From: Butyricicoccus pullicaecorum
GTDB taxonomy: Bacteria > Bacillota > Clostridia > Oscillospirales > Butyricicoccaceae
Assembly (NCBI GenBank): GCA_018365995.1
Contig: JAGZIY010000007.1
Coordinates: 1-64,000, forward strand
Direction of reading: 5' to 3'
Length of the DNA stretch: 64,000 nucleotides
Shown here: positions 43,948 to 52,851 of the stretch, piece after piece
Numbering within the stretch: position 1 is the first letter of the stretch
Layout: the number at the start of each line of letters is the position of its first letter
Position numbers and translations under genes: made by a program
The notes under the pieces: generated by a model
The model's input: only the letters and a program-made list of their open reading frames with translations
What the model was told of the DNA's origin: nothing
Database searches by the model: none

Positions 43948-44684
43948 ATTACCGTTCCTCCTTTTCCCAACGTGCGATTACATAGAAGTAAATCAGGCAG
44001 ACCAACGACCACCTTAATATGCGGTACGGTAATATGAATAAATGACTGCCATGAGGTTGCACCATCAATTACCGCCGCTTCATATTGATCCTGCGGTACA
44101 GTTTGCAGGGCTGCATAGACATTCACCATAATCATAGGTGCGCCAAACCAGATATTGATAAAGACAAGGGTTGGCAAGACCAAATTGGGATCGCTTAAAA
44201 ATTGCAGCATACTGTCTGTCAGCCCAAGATCCCTTAAAACCGTTGGAACATAACCTTGAATACCATTGAGCATCCATTTCCATGTCAGCGCAATGGCAAC
44301 AGAAGGAAATGCCCACGGAATAATCATACAAATGCGGTAAAAAGGCTTTGTGAGAGGGTTTCGAATTCTATTGAGTGCAAGTGCACCTGTAAATCCAACC
44401 ACAACCTGTCCCAATAGGCTGCAAAATGTCCAGCCAAGTGTTGTGACAAATGCTCTCAGAAAATCAGGATCTTGTAGAATTTTTATGTAGTTTTCCAGAC
44501 CGATTACTTTAAAACTCGGACGGATCAGGGTCTTATTGGTAAAGCTGTACAGCGTTGTGGAGACCAGCGGATATACCAGCAAGCATAGAACCACGAGTAT
44601 AGACGGCAAAACCAGTACCCAGCGTGTCCAATCGTGATGCTTTTTCATAAGCCGCGTTTTCGCTTTTGAGGTTATCGTGCTCAA
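43944..44684 (-). pseudogene. ABC sugar transporter permease (MalF type), 3' part deleted and frameshifted
   Basis: The frame gives 246 aa instead of the usual 290 or so. Residues to about 230 are normal: membrane segments, and an EAA loop (QYEAAVIDGATSWQSFIHI). After HIKVVVGL the reading continues as an unrelated tail. The expected permease ending (LIYFYVIARWEKEER, then TAA at 43951-43949) is present a few bases later in another frame. So about 50-60 codons holding the last membrane segments seem to be missing, with the junction near 43994-44000. The residual stop overlaps the next start by chance. The sialate transporter may therefore be inactive, unless the deletion is an assembly artefact. 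Confidence 0.75.
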
Positions 44685-44836
44685 GGTTTCACCCTTATAT
44701 AATGGAGTGCTGCTCCATTACCTTTCTCCCAATTATGAGATAGAATAGAAGCTGTGAATCACAATGTTGTTGTCATCACAGTATTTGCAAAAGGCATAGT
44801 TTTTTCACATATTTTGCTGAATTTTGCGTATAAATA

Positions 44837-44863
44837 TCGGGGGGAACACGGAGTTCCCCCCGA
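44837..44863. other. Intercistronic hairpin after the binding-protein gene
   Basis: A perfect 11-bp stem TCGGGGGGAAC/GTTCCCCCCGA with loop ACGGA, 15 bp after the lipoprotein stop and before the permease genes. Such hairpins commonly keep binding-protein mRNA in excess over permease mRNA. Confidence 0.75.
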
Positions 44864-44877
44864 ATGGCGGACAATAC

Positions 44878-46215
44878 TTAACCAATCATGGTGTCAAAAA
44901 TCTCATTGAGCTGTTCTTCAGCAGCCTTTGCAGCCGTTTCTACATCTGTACCATTTGTAATGATATCTTGGAACATATTCTCAATCACGCCCTGAGATGT
45001 CAGGTAGCTTGCCTGTGCTGTCGGGCCATGCTCGAAGCCGATTGCGTGTCCTGTATCTACGGCTGTTTGAATAATGTCAACGCTGTCTGAGAAAGCCTTG
45101 ATTGTTTCATCATTGAGGTAAGCTTCCTTTTCAGCAATATCATTCAAAGAGGGCAGCATACCAACCGGTACCGAGTGGATAAAGTCAATATAGTTTTCAT
45201 CTTCATATAAGAATTCGATAAATGCCTTGCAAATTTCAGGGTGCTCAGAGTTGTTCCATACAACGAGCGGGATATGTGTTGCCTCTGCGCTGTAAACCTG
45301 ATCTCCCTCGTTCATGCGCGGCAGCGGTGCGCACTTTACATAAGGAACAGCCTCTGGTGTGTTGGACTGCACACCGCCAATCATAAAGCCAGAGTTGAAG
45401 TCAAATGCTGTCTTACCCTGATAGAACAAGGTCGCATGATCATTGACAGTATAGTTAATAGTCTCAGCAGGAGAACAATCCTTATACACCTTGAGCCAGT
45501 AGTTGATACCATCAATGACTTCCGGACTTGTGAGATTTGCCGTCAAATCGTCATTGAGCAGACTGCCTCCAGCGCTCTGTACATAATAGTTCAGATAGCG
45601 CGTGCAGAGCAGGTCGTTCGGGCTGCATGAAAAGGCAGCGCCAAATGTACCATCTTTGGTTAGTGCAACAGCGGCATCATAAAATTCGTCCCATGTAGTG
45701 GGTACTTCGAGATTTGCAGCCTTGAGCATATCTTCGCGATACCACATGACCTGCGCATGAGAATAATACGGCACGCCGTATGTAGCACCATCAACCGACA
45801 TATCCGACAAGGCATTGGCGGAGAAACGGTCACGCCCAATGCTTTCGACCATGTCATCAACAGGCTCGAGCACTTCTGCATTGAGCATCTCAACCACTTC
45901 GCCGGTGTTCTGTGCGGTACTCATATCCGGCAGATCACCGGTTGTCAGTCCCGCGTTCCATTTGGTGTTAAAGTCACCCCAGCTGTATGTCTCAATATTG
46001 ATTTTGACATCAGGGTGCTGCTGCATAAACTTGTCTGCCGCAGCCTGCACTGCGTCCATTCGGGCACCCTGCGTAAAGGAATGCCAGAAAGTGATTTCCC
46101 CCTTTAATTCTCCGTCAGCAGTCTGTGATGTGTCAGCAGAACTGGGGGAACCGCATGCTGCGAGTGTTGTAGCTGTCATACCGGCAGCTAAAATCATGGA
46201 TATTGCTCTTTTCAT
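44878..46215 (-). CDS. Sugar ABC transporter substrate-binding lipoprotein (sialic acid type)
   Basis: A 445-aa lipoprotein: a signal peptide with lipobox TLAAC (Cys 21), then an extracellular solute-binding family 1 domain (GEITFWHSFTQGARMDAVQ at the start, TYGVPYYSHAQVMWYREDML mid N-lobe). The order binding protein, permease, permease, NanOx-like, sialidase equals that of the R. gnavus nan locus, whose binding protein takes 2,7-anhydro-Neu5Ac; this ligand is inferred. AAGGAGGCACAAA precedes the ATG. It is the first gene of its operon and is followed by a strong hairpin. Confidence 0.92.
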   Translation of the reverse strand: MKRAISMILAAGMTATTLAACGSPSSADTSQTADGELKGEITFWHSFTQGARMDAVQAAADKFMQQHPDVKINIETYSWGDFNTKWNAGLTTGDLPDMSTAQNTGEVVEMLNAEVLEPVDDMVESIGRDRFSANALSDMSVDGATYGVPYYSHAQVMWYREDMLKAANLEVPTTWDEFYDAAVALTKDGTFGAAFSCSPNDLLCTRYLNYYVQSAGGSLLNDDLTANLTSPEVIDGINYWLKVYKDCSPAETINYTVNDHATLFYQGKTAFDFNSGFMIGGVQSNTPEAVPYVKCAPLPRMNEGDQVYSAEATHIPLVVWNNSEHPEICKAFIEFLYEDENYIDFIHSVPVGMLPSLNDIAEKEAYLNDETIKAFSDSVDIIQTAVDTGHAIGFEHGPTAQASYLTSQGVIENMFQDIITNGTDVETAAKAAEEQLNEIFDTMIG

Positions 46216-46448
46216 TTTGTGCCTCCTTAAATTTTCTCCTTCTTTTTATTGGTAAGTATGCCAAATATTTCTTTGTATATGGTACCTATAATTATAAAGA
46301 TTTTACAAAGGTTGCAAAGAGTAAAAAGCAGGCAAAACTATAACAAATAGTTTATTTTATAATCGTTTTCTTAAACAAGTACAAAAATTAGTATAAATTT
46401 TGGTGTATTTTTCCTAATCATAAGCAGAGAAACAGCATTTTTTTATAT

Positions 46449-47342
46449 TCAAATCCCATGTGCAGAGCGGCGGTATTCCTGTGGAGATACACCAAATATC
46501 TGCTTAAAACATTCGGAGAAGTAACTGGGGATTTCATAGCCCAAATCATACGCGATTGCAGAAATGGGGTCGTCAGTAACCAGCAAACGCCTTGCCGCAT
46601 TGGTCATTTTATTTTCCTTGATGAATTGAAACAAGGTCTTGCCTGTCTGTTCCTTAAACAAACGCCGCAATGTACTGACGCTGATTCCTGCCATATCACA
46701 CAATTCTTGGCGGCTGAGATTTTCTTCTGGGTGTGTGGTGATATAATCCACAATCATTGTAATGCGCGGGTCATGTTTATGCTTTAATGATTTTTCGGCG
46801 CGCAGCTTGATGCTCGTCATATCAAAAGTGGCTTCCATGTTTTTTCGATCCTCTTCCAAGCTGTCGTCCTGATCATAATTTTCAGGTGACAGTTTGGCAA
46901 TATATGCCCATATGAGATTGAGATAACCGCGAATCTCAAGCATCTTAAAGGTATTCCGTGTCAGTGCACTGGTATACAATGCTTCAAAGCATTTTTCCAC
47001 CTCTGGGGTATCGCTGAAATTATGCTGCCTTGGAAAATGCCAAAGCGACTGCAATAGATCCTGACTCTCATGATATTGAATGGATCCAACGAATCGCACA
47101 CTAATAAAGACAATTTCGCTCTTTGCCGATCCAGACAGAATACTGCCTTGCGGAATATAAACAACATCTCCCGGACTCACTTCACACGCTTCACCGTTTA
47201 TCGTAAAAATTGCGTGCCCCGATACGATATAGCGCAGCAATGCATAGGGAACTTCGCTGGGTGTATAAATCCAATTGCGAGAAAAGCGGTACTTATCCAC
47301 ATAAAGAAAATTCGGATAGTAGTTTGAATAAATTGCTTGCAT
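46449..47342 (-). CDS. AraC family transcriptional regulator of the sialic acid cluster
   Basis: A 297-aa regulator with a cupin-like N-terminal domain (ALLRYIVSGHAIFTINGEAC, then GDVVYIPQGSIL) and C-terminal AraC HTH domain (LSRQELCDMAGISVSTLRRL; ISAIAYDLGYEIPSYFSECF; GVSPQEYRR). The start at 47342 gives AGAGG an 8-nt spacing; an in-frame GTG at 47351 overlaps it. It is on the same strand as and just upstream of the binding-protein gene, separated by 233 bp of AT-rich sequence holding the likely transporter promoter, so local control of that operon is likely. Confidence 0.9.
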   Translation of the reverse strand: MQAIYSNYYPNFLYVDKYRFSRNWIYTPSEVPYALLRYIVSGHAIFTINGEACEVSPGDVVYIPQGSILSGSAKSEIVFISVRFVGSIQYHESQDLLQSLWHFPRQHNFSDTPEVEKCFEALYTSALTRNTFKMLEIRGYLNLIWAYIAKLSPENYDQDDSLEEDRKNMEATFDMTSIKLRAEKSLKHKHDPRITMIVDYITTHPEENLSRQELCDMAGISVSTLRRLFKEQTGKTLFQFIKENKMTNAARRLLVTDDPISAIAYDLGYEIPSYFSECFKQIFGVSPQEYRRSAHGI

Positions 47343-47541
47343 AATTTTCACCTCTTGTTAAAAGAGTACACTTTTATCTCAAAAAACACAAACATTTTTA
47401 GATATATTTTGAACATTTCTCCAATTTATACAATTAAATCGCTTATTCTTTATCATTTTTGTTATATCACTTGTCAGAATCCTGCATCCTTTTCTCAGCA
47501 GTATTGTTCAAATAACAAACGCGTTCACACATTATCTTTGG

Positions 47542-47593
47542 TTGCATCTTACCCTACAATTATAGTATAATATTTAATAAACTTACTGTAAGT
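47542..47593 (+). promoter_or_regulatory. Promoter and operator of the TetR gene
   Basis: TTGCAT (47542-47547), 18 bp, TATAAT (47566-47571). The palindrome ACTTAC-T-GTAAGT at 47581-47593 lies at the expected start of transcription and could be the autoregulatory TetR site. Confidence 0.6.
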
Positions 47594-47619
47594 CGTTCGG
47601 GCATTGAGGAGGCGATTTC

Positions 47620-48180
47620 TTGCCAGATTCCAATATCACCAAGCGTGCACTCGCACAAACCTTAAAGGACTTGATGGCGCATGCCCCCTTTTCCAAAATC
47701 AGCGTTGGGGATCTGTGTACCGCCTGCGGTATGAGCCGTAAAAGCTTTTACTATCATTTCCGCGACAAGTATGACCTTGTCAACTGGATTTTTTATACCG
47801 AGTTTATCACAGAGGTACAGAACAACACCTATGATACTGCTTGGGACTTTCTGAAAGACATCTGTACCTATTTTTATAGAGAACGTATCTTTTACCAAAA
47901 GGCAATGCAGATCCAAGGGCAAAACTCATTCTGTGAATATTTTTCTGAGGTCATGGAGCCGTTCATTCAAACCTTTTTGGATAATATCTTCCATACCGAG
48001 GGACAAAGCGAATTTTCCCGCGTCTTTTTGACAGATGCCTTTTTGGTCTCCCTCATGCGATGGCTGAGAACCGCCCATCCACTCCCTCCCGATCTCTATT
48101 TAGACAACCTCAAGCATTTACTCATCGACCTTTCCCGACGTATCCTCTTAGACTTTGATCCCGATGCGGCAACCAAATAA
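47620..48180 (+). CDS. TetR/AcrR family transcriptional regulator
   Basis: A 186-aa regulator starting at TTG with AGGAGG 7 nt upstream. The N-terminal HTH is typical (ISVGDLCTACGMSRKSFYYH, then FRDKYDLVNWIF), and the all-helical C-terminal part resembles the DhaS-type TetR_C group. No target operon is adjacent: the neighbour converges on it with a shared terminator. Self-regulation through the palindrome at its start is possible. The ligand is unknown. Confidence 0.9.
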   Translation: MPDSNITKRALAQTLKDLMAHAPFSKISVGDLCTACGMSRKSFYYHFRDKYDLVNWIFYTEFITEVQNNTYDTAWDFLKDICTYFYRERIFYQKAMQIQGQNSFCEYFSEVMEPFIQTFLDNIFHTEGQSEFSRVFLTDAFLVSLMRWLRTAHPLPPDLYLDNLKHLLIDLSRRILLDFDPDAATK

Positions 48181-48215
48181 AAAAGGGTGAACATTAAAAT
48201 GTTTCACCCTTTTTT
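48181..48215. terminator. Bidirectional terminator
   Basis: The stem GGGTGAACATT/AATGTTTCACCC with one bulged base is flanked by AAAA on the left and TTTTTT on the right, between converging genes that end at 48180 and 48204. Confidence 0.9.
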
Positions 48216-49058
48216 CATGAGTTGTGCTTGGATCCGGTCAAAATCCGCCTTTGCCGCAATTGGAATCATCGGAATAATTGGATTTTGACGCAATTCTATG
48301 ATTTCCCGTGCAATCTCCTGCGCTTCTCGGCTGTCCCGCTCCTGTACAATGGCAAAATACGGACCGCTCTGTTTGGAAAACCATGCTCTGATACTTTCTG
48401 CGGTTTCCTCCGCGCTGCATATATGATACACCCCATATAGACATTTTGCCTGGCGCAAAATCTCCTGTGCCCTTGCACGCTCAGGCGCGTCACAAAGCGC
48501 AGTACATACCGTATGGCAAAGTGCGATTCGTGCCGCTGTCTGATGATCAATCAAAAACGGGGGTACAAGGAGCAGTGTTGCCGTTTGCTCAAAAGGCAGC
48601 TGCAATGCAGTCGCAAGCGCCTTCCGGCTGTTGACCTGCACAAAAAATGTGCGCACGCCCTTTGCAATATCTCGCTGCATCTGTATCCGCAAGGCACATG
48701 ATGTGTCTGCCTCTGTAATCGTTAGGGATTTCGCCCAGTCCTGTTCTTCCGCAGCCTGCCGCAGCAGCCTGCCGCCCTCTGCCCAGCTGTCCCAGCCCAA
48801 TGCAACACTGAAATGCTGTATGCTTTTATGTGTAACCTCACGTACCATACGCTCCAGCAAGGCATAGCAAGGGCTATCCTGCTTTTGCAGCACCTGCTGC
48901 AAAAAAGAAAAAATCTCCTGTGCCGTCTTACCCTGCACAAGCTCCTGCCCCAAATCCACCATACGGCGCAGTCCACGCTTGGGGTCTGCATCAATTTCCT
49001 GTATGGCGCGTCCAACGACGGATAACAGCAGCATACGCTTCATAGACAATGCCGGCAT
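48204..49058 (-). CDS. Conserved-looking cytosolic protein of unknown function
   Basis: A 284-aa protein without signal peptide. The N-terminal third (MKRMLLLSVVGRAIQEIDAD, DPKRGLRRMVDLGQEL) looks like a helical module I associate with uncharacterised clostridial proteins; the middle and C-terminal parts look alpha/beta, with alternating hydrophobic strands (TATLLLVPPFLID, PYFAIVQERD, NPIIPMIPIAAK). No Cys motif of the radical SAM kind is visible. A G-rich site (GGGGAGCAG) precedes the ATG. It diverges from the TPR-SUFU gene. I do not assign a function. Confidence 0.6.
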   Translation of the reverse strand: MPALSMKRMLLLSVVGRAIQEIDADPKRGLRRMVDLGQELVQGKTAQEIFSFLQQVLQKQDSPCYALLERMVREVTHKSIQHFSVALGWDSWAEGGRLLRQAAEEQDWAKSLTITEADTSCALRIQMQRDIAKGVRTFFVQVNSRKALATALQLPFEQTATLLLVPPFLIDHQTAARIALCHTVCTALCDAPERARAQEILRQAKCLYGVYHICSAEETAESIRAWFSKQSGPYFAIVQERDSREAQEIAREIIELRQNPIIPMIPIAAKADFDRIQAQLMKKG

Positions 49059-49275
49059 CTGCTCCCCTCCCTCTCCGCTTCTAAACTCTATTTTATCTTA
49101 CCCCCAAAGCTGCAAAATGCAAAGGGACAATTCCAAAAATCTGTCCGAAAAAGCATCTTCTGTATACATGGAAGAAAGGTATTTATTCTCCTGCGCCATC
49201 TATATACAAAAGATGACAAGTTTGTACAAATATGATATACTATTACGCAATTAGATACTGAAGGAGATTTACCCG

Positions 49276-50397
49276 ATGGACGCCACATTCTTTCAAAGGC
49301 TGGAATACCTGCATGAGACAAATCAATATTTGAAAATTGTAGAAACCATTGAAGCCCTTCCCTCACAGGAACAAGATACAGAAGTCATTGGGCATTTGGC
49401 GCGTGCATACTATCATCTTGCGCAATATGATCGCGCCTTAGAGCTGTTTTTTTCTGCGCCGCAGCCTGACAGCTTCGTCTGGAATTTTCACATTGGGTGT
49501 TCCTACTACTTCACCCACAGACCTTTGCAGGCACTGCCCTATTTTGAACAGGCGTTTACATATCAGCCAACTCCCGACGTGGCGGATTTCATTGCACGCT
49601 GTCAGACTTCCGTTTTTGCCAACAAAACCCTCGCCTGTATCCGTGCCACAAAGCACGATGCAGACAACTATCTGCCCCGCAGCGTTCCGGAAGCTGCGCC
49701 AAAGGAGCAGCCCACATCGGCATTTCCCTCTGTCATCACGTATTTGCCCCGCGATCTTGCTGCGGTACAGGCGCATATCGAGCAGCACTTCGGCCCCATT
49801 GCTGCCGTCTTGACCTTTCACACCTCGCGGGCTATGGAAATCAAGCTTTGCGTCTGCGCACCTACCAGAGAGCGCAATTACTATACGATTTCGACCTTGG
49901 GCATGGGGGCACTTCCCATGTCCCTGCCCAAAGAACAGCAGATTCCCGCACGTATGGAGCTGATCATGACACTGCCTGCCGACTGGCATTTTGACCCCAG
50001 CGATGAACAGTGGTCTTGGCCTCTGCGCTGGCTGCTCATCACGGCTTATCTGCCCTTTGATGAAAACACATGGCTTGGCTATGGACACACCCTTTCCACA
50101 AGCGCCGACCATACGCCCTTTGATGCCAGCACAAAGCAGTCCAGCATCTTACTTGTTGACTTACAGGATCAGCCAAAAGACGCAGCACAGTGTACCCTGC
50201 CCGACGGAGAAATCGTCCGCTTTCTGCACATGCTTGCTCTCTATCCGGAGGAACTGGCATACAAATCACAGTATGGTGCGGCGGCTCTCCTGCGGCAAAT
50301 GTCAAACACCGGACATATCATTCGCCCCTACCGACTCAACACCTGTACGCCGGAGCTGCTGTCCCCGCGCAGCAACCCCTCCCCCTATCTTTGTTAA
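49276..50397 (+). CDS. TPR protein with suppressor-of-fused (SUFU) domain
   Basis: A 373-aa cytosolic protein. Residues 1-115 contain about two to three tetratricopeptide repeats (HLARAYYHLAQYDRALELFF; CSYYFTHRPLQALPYFEQAF), and about 155-360 form a SUFU-like domain (AHIEQHFGPIAAVLTFH, LPADWHFDPSDEQWSWPLRW, TWLGYGHTLS). Bacterial SUFU domains occur in toxin-immunity and housekeeping proteins of unknown role. Promoter-like ATGACA...TATACT lies upstream at about 49216-49244. It diverges from the 284-aa unknown gene and converges on arcC. Confidence 0.82.
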   Translation: MDATFFQRLEYLHETNQYLKIVETIEALPSQEQDTEVIGHLARAYYHLAQYDRALELFFSAPQPDSFVWNFHIGCSYYFTHRPLQALPYFEQAFTYQPTPDVADFIARCQTSVFANKTLACIRATKHDADNYLPRSVPEAAPKEQPTSAFPSVITYLPRDLAAVQAHIEQHFGPIAAVLTFHTSRAMEIKLCVCAPTRERNYYTISTLGMGALPMSLPKEQQIPARMELIMTLPADWHFDPSDEQWSWPLRWLLITAYLPFDENTWLGYGHTLSTSADHTPFDASTKQSSILLVDLQDQPKDAAQCTLPDGEIVRFLHMLALYPEELAYKSQYGAAALLRQMSNTGHIIRPYRLNTCTPELLSPRSNPSPYLC

Positions 50398-50406
50398 AAG
50401 CATATA

Positions 50407-50502
50407 AAATCAGGCTGTCTGACAATGATGGGTTCTCCCATCTCGAAATCTTTGTGATTCCGAGTTTCTGCCCCTAAGGAGAACCGATCAAACATCAACA
50501 GC
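50407..50502. other. Nested inverted repeats between SUFU and arcC genes
   Basis: Three nested arms can pair: AGGCTGT/ACAGCCT outermost, GGTTCTCC/GGAGAACC in the middle and CTCGAAATC/GATTCCGAG inside. The outer right arm overlaps the arcC end. It probably works as a bidirectional transcript end, with weak T-runs only. Confidence 0.45.
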
Positions 50503-51448
50503 CTATTTTGTTTATAATGCGTGTACCTGTTTTGCCTTCGATTCCCTCACGCGCCTTTGCAAGCAATGTGATAAGTGCTGTACGTTTGGGTGCAGATGCG
50601 ACAAATTTGACGGCTGCCTGCACCTTGGGCAGCATAGACCCCGCCGCAAACTCTCCTGCGGCGCAATAGCATTTTGCCTCCCCGATTGAAAGAGTATCCA
50701 GCCATTTTTGGTCAGGCTTTCCAAAGCGAATGGCACATTTTTCGACTGCTGTCAGGATAATCAGCATATCCGCATCTACCTGCTGTGCCATTAGACTGCT
50801 TGTAAAGTCCTTGTCGACCACCGCACTCACACCCTTTAGCCCATTGCCCTGCCGAACGACCGGAATCCCACCGCCGCCGGCAGCAATCACGACCTGCCCC
50901 GCCTCAAACAATGTGCGAACCGTGTCGATCTCCACAATCTCTATCGGCTTTGGACTGGCAACCACACGCCTCCAGCCGCGTCCTGCGTCCTCCATCATGG
51001 TGTAGTTCTTTTCTCTTTGCAGTCTTTGTGCTTCTTCTTTGGACATAAATCGTCCAATGGGCTTGGACGGACGACGGAACGCAGGGTCGTGCGGGTCTAC
51101 AACAACCTGCGTGATTACAGTGGCACAGGGTTTCGGGATTCCACGGTTCAACAACTCCTCGCGCAGTGCATTTTGCAAATCATATCCAATGTAGCTTTGG
51201 CTCATCGCCACACAGACCGACAGCGGAATGACCGGAAACTCCTGCTCTGCTGCATGGGTCAACGCGTTGACCGCATGATGAATCATACCCACTTGGGGTC
51301 CATTTCCATGTGATACAATGACCTCATGCCCTGCTTCGATGAGGTCTGCGACCACCCTTGCGGTATCTTTCACAGCCGTCATCTGCTCACTTAGCGTATC
51401 CCCCAGCGCATTGCCGCCCAGTGCAATCACAATCCTTTTTCCCATCAT
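50495..51448 (-). CDS. arcC: Carbamate kinase
   Basis: ArcC (317 aa) transfers phosphate between carbamoyl phosphate and ADP, giving ATP and ammonia plus CO2. Visible are the N-terminal VIALGGNALGD, SHGNGPQVGMIHHA near residue 53, VIAAGGGGIPVVRQG near 195 and DADMLIILTAVEKCAI near 231. AAAGGTTGGAT precedes the ATG at 51448; upstream codons to 51688 run through an intergenic region. arcA and arcB are not adjacent, so it may serve purine or carbamoyl-phosphate metabolism. The pyrB gene, which also uses carbamoyl phosphate, diverges from it. Confidence 0.96.
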   Translation of the reverse strand: MMGKRIVIALGGNALGDTLSEQMTAVKDTARVVADLIEAGHEVIVSHGNGPQVGMIHHAVNALTHAAEQEFPVIPLSVCVAMSQSYIGYDLQNALREELLNRGIPKPCATVITQVVVDPHDPAFRRPSKPIGRFMSKEEAQRLQREKNYTMMEDAGRGWRRVVASPKPIEIVEIDTVRTLFEAGQVVIAAGGGGIPVVRQGNGLKGVSAVVDKDFTSSLMAQQVDADMLIILTAVEKCAIRFGKPDQKWLDTLSIGEAKCYCAAGEFAAGSMLPKVQAAVKFVASAPKRTALITLLAKAREGIEGKTGTRIINKIGC

Positions 51449-51928
51449 ATCCAACCTTTCTTCCCATTCTCCGTGACAATATATGGTTATCCTTATCTTA
51501 CGCATACAAAAAACAAAAGTCAATGGACTTTTATTTTTTGGTGTAAAAGGGAAAATTTCAGCTTGCTTTCTATATGCTTTGAGCGCTCCCGATTTGCTTT
51601 GCGGCGGCGCGCTGTTTGATGCTGTTCTCTGTACCAATTTCGGTGCCGATACCTGTTTCTGCAAAGAGGAAAATCTTTTTAGACACAAAATTTTTATGGC
51701 TTTTCATGATTTCGTATGCTATACTGAATAAAAATGCAGCACGCAAAAGGCAGAAAAGCGGCGAATGATTTGTGCCTTGCTCTCGATGCACTGTGGCAGG
51801 GCGTGTACGCGGGTACTCTGATTTCATGCAGCGACAGCTGCAAAAAAATTTTGCCTTTTTCTGGATTTCCCGAATATTTTTTTCTGCTGCCCTTGCGAAA
51901 TGTAGACACCAGATTTTAGGAGGATATT
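51449..51928. other. Divergent region between arcC and pyrB
   Basis: Holds an extended -10 promoter (TGCTATACT, 51717-51725) toward pyrB. A 61-codon frame (51734-51919) starts only 8 bp past that -10 and ends just before the pyrB ribosome site; it might be a leader peptide. No strong attenuator hairpin or PyrR-binding consensus is recognised. The left half shows nothing convincing. Confidence 0.5.
51734..51919 (+). CDS. Possible pyrB leader peptide
   Basis: A 61-codon frame starting with ATG directly after the -10 box, so a leaderless start would be needed since no ribosome site is visible. It ends in TAG within the pyrB Shine-Dalgarno (TTTTAGGAGG). The composition is mixed, with no membrane segment and Cys-rich SCSDSCKK in the middle. 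It may be a chance frame; the tight fit between promoter and pyrB start is the only support. Confidence 0.25.
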   Translation: MQHAKGRKAANDLCLALDALWQGVYAGTLISCSDSCKKILPFSGFPEYFFLLPLRNVDTRF

Positions 51929-52849
51929 ATGCGTCACTTGATTGACCCGCTCGACTTTACCGTGGAGGAAACACAGGAGCTGCTTGCTCTGGCAAACCGC
52001 ATCGCCGCAAATCCGGCGGCATACCAGTCGGTTTGTGCACACAAAAAGCTTGCCACCCTGTTTTATGAGCCTTCGACACGCACCCGCCTTTCCTTTGAAT
52101 CGGCAATGCTGAACCTTGGCGGCTCTGTGCTCGGCTTTTCGAGCGCAGACTCCTCCTCAGCCTCAAAGGGAGAATCGGTTGCAGACACCATCCGTGTCAT
52201 TTCGTGCTATGCAGATATCGCCGCCATGCGTCACCCCAAGGAGGGCGCACCGCGCAGAGCCGCACATTTTTCGTCCATTCCGGTCATCAATGCCGGAGAC
52301 GGCGGACATCAGCACCCGACCCAGACCCTGACCGACCTGCTGACCATCTACCGCCGCAAGGGACGTCTGCACGACCTAACCATTGGACTGTGCGGTGACC
52401 TCAAATTTGGGCGTACAGTACATTCCCTCATCAAGTCATTGTCCCGCTATACAGGAATTCGCTTTATTCTCATTTCTCCCGAGGAACTGCGCGTGCCAGA
52501 CTATGTAATCACCGAGGCACTAACTCCCAACCACATTGCCTATATAGAGACCACCAGCCTCGAGAACGCAATGCCCGAACTGGATATCCTTTATATGACC
52601 CGCGTACAGAGAGAGCGCTTTTTCAATGAAGAGGATTATATCCGTCTCAAGGATACCTATATCCTGACAGCAGATAAAATGAAGCTTGCCAAAAATGATA
52701 TGGCGGTGCTGCATCCCCTGCCGCGTGTCAATGAAATTGCTCTGCCAGTGGACGATGACCCGCGTGCAGCATATTTTGAGCAGGTACAAAACGGCGTTTA
52801 TGTGCGCATGGCGCTGATTATGACACTACTGGGTCTTACGGAGGAATAA
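51929..52849 (+). CDS. pyrB: Aspartate carbamoyltransferase catalytic subunit
   Basis: PyrB (306 aa) forms carbamoyl aspartate, the first committed step of pyrimidine synthesis. The carbamoyl-phosphate site YEPSTRTRLSFESAM is near residue 49, GDGGHQHPTQTLTDLLTI near 128 and VLHPLPRVNEIA near 262. AGGAGGATATT precedes the ATG. pyrI follows after 2 nt, so an E. coli-like allosteric holoenzyme is expected. Confidence 0.98.
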   Translation: MRHLIDPLDFTVEETQELLALANRIAANPAAYQSVCAHKKLATLFYEPSTRTRLSFESAMLNLGGSVLGFSSADSSSASKGESVADTIRVISCYADIAAMRHPKEGAPRRAAHFSSIPVINAGDGGHQHPTQTLTDLLTIYRRKGRLHDLTIGLCGDLKFGRTVHSLIKSLSRYTGIRFILISPEELRVPDYVITEALTPNHIAYIETTSLENAMPELDILYMTRVQRERFFNEEDYIRLKDTYILTADKMKLAKNDMAVLHPLPRVNEIALPVDDDPRAAYFEQVQNGVYVRMALIMTLLGLTEE

Positions 52850-52851
52850 AC

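Noticed and set aside
50401..50494. Known structured RNA between the SUFU and arcC genes
   Set aside because: The nested arms pair, but no class consensus is recognised, and a transcript-end role between converging genes explains them.
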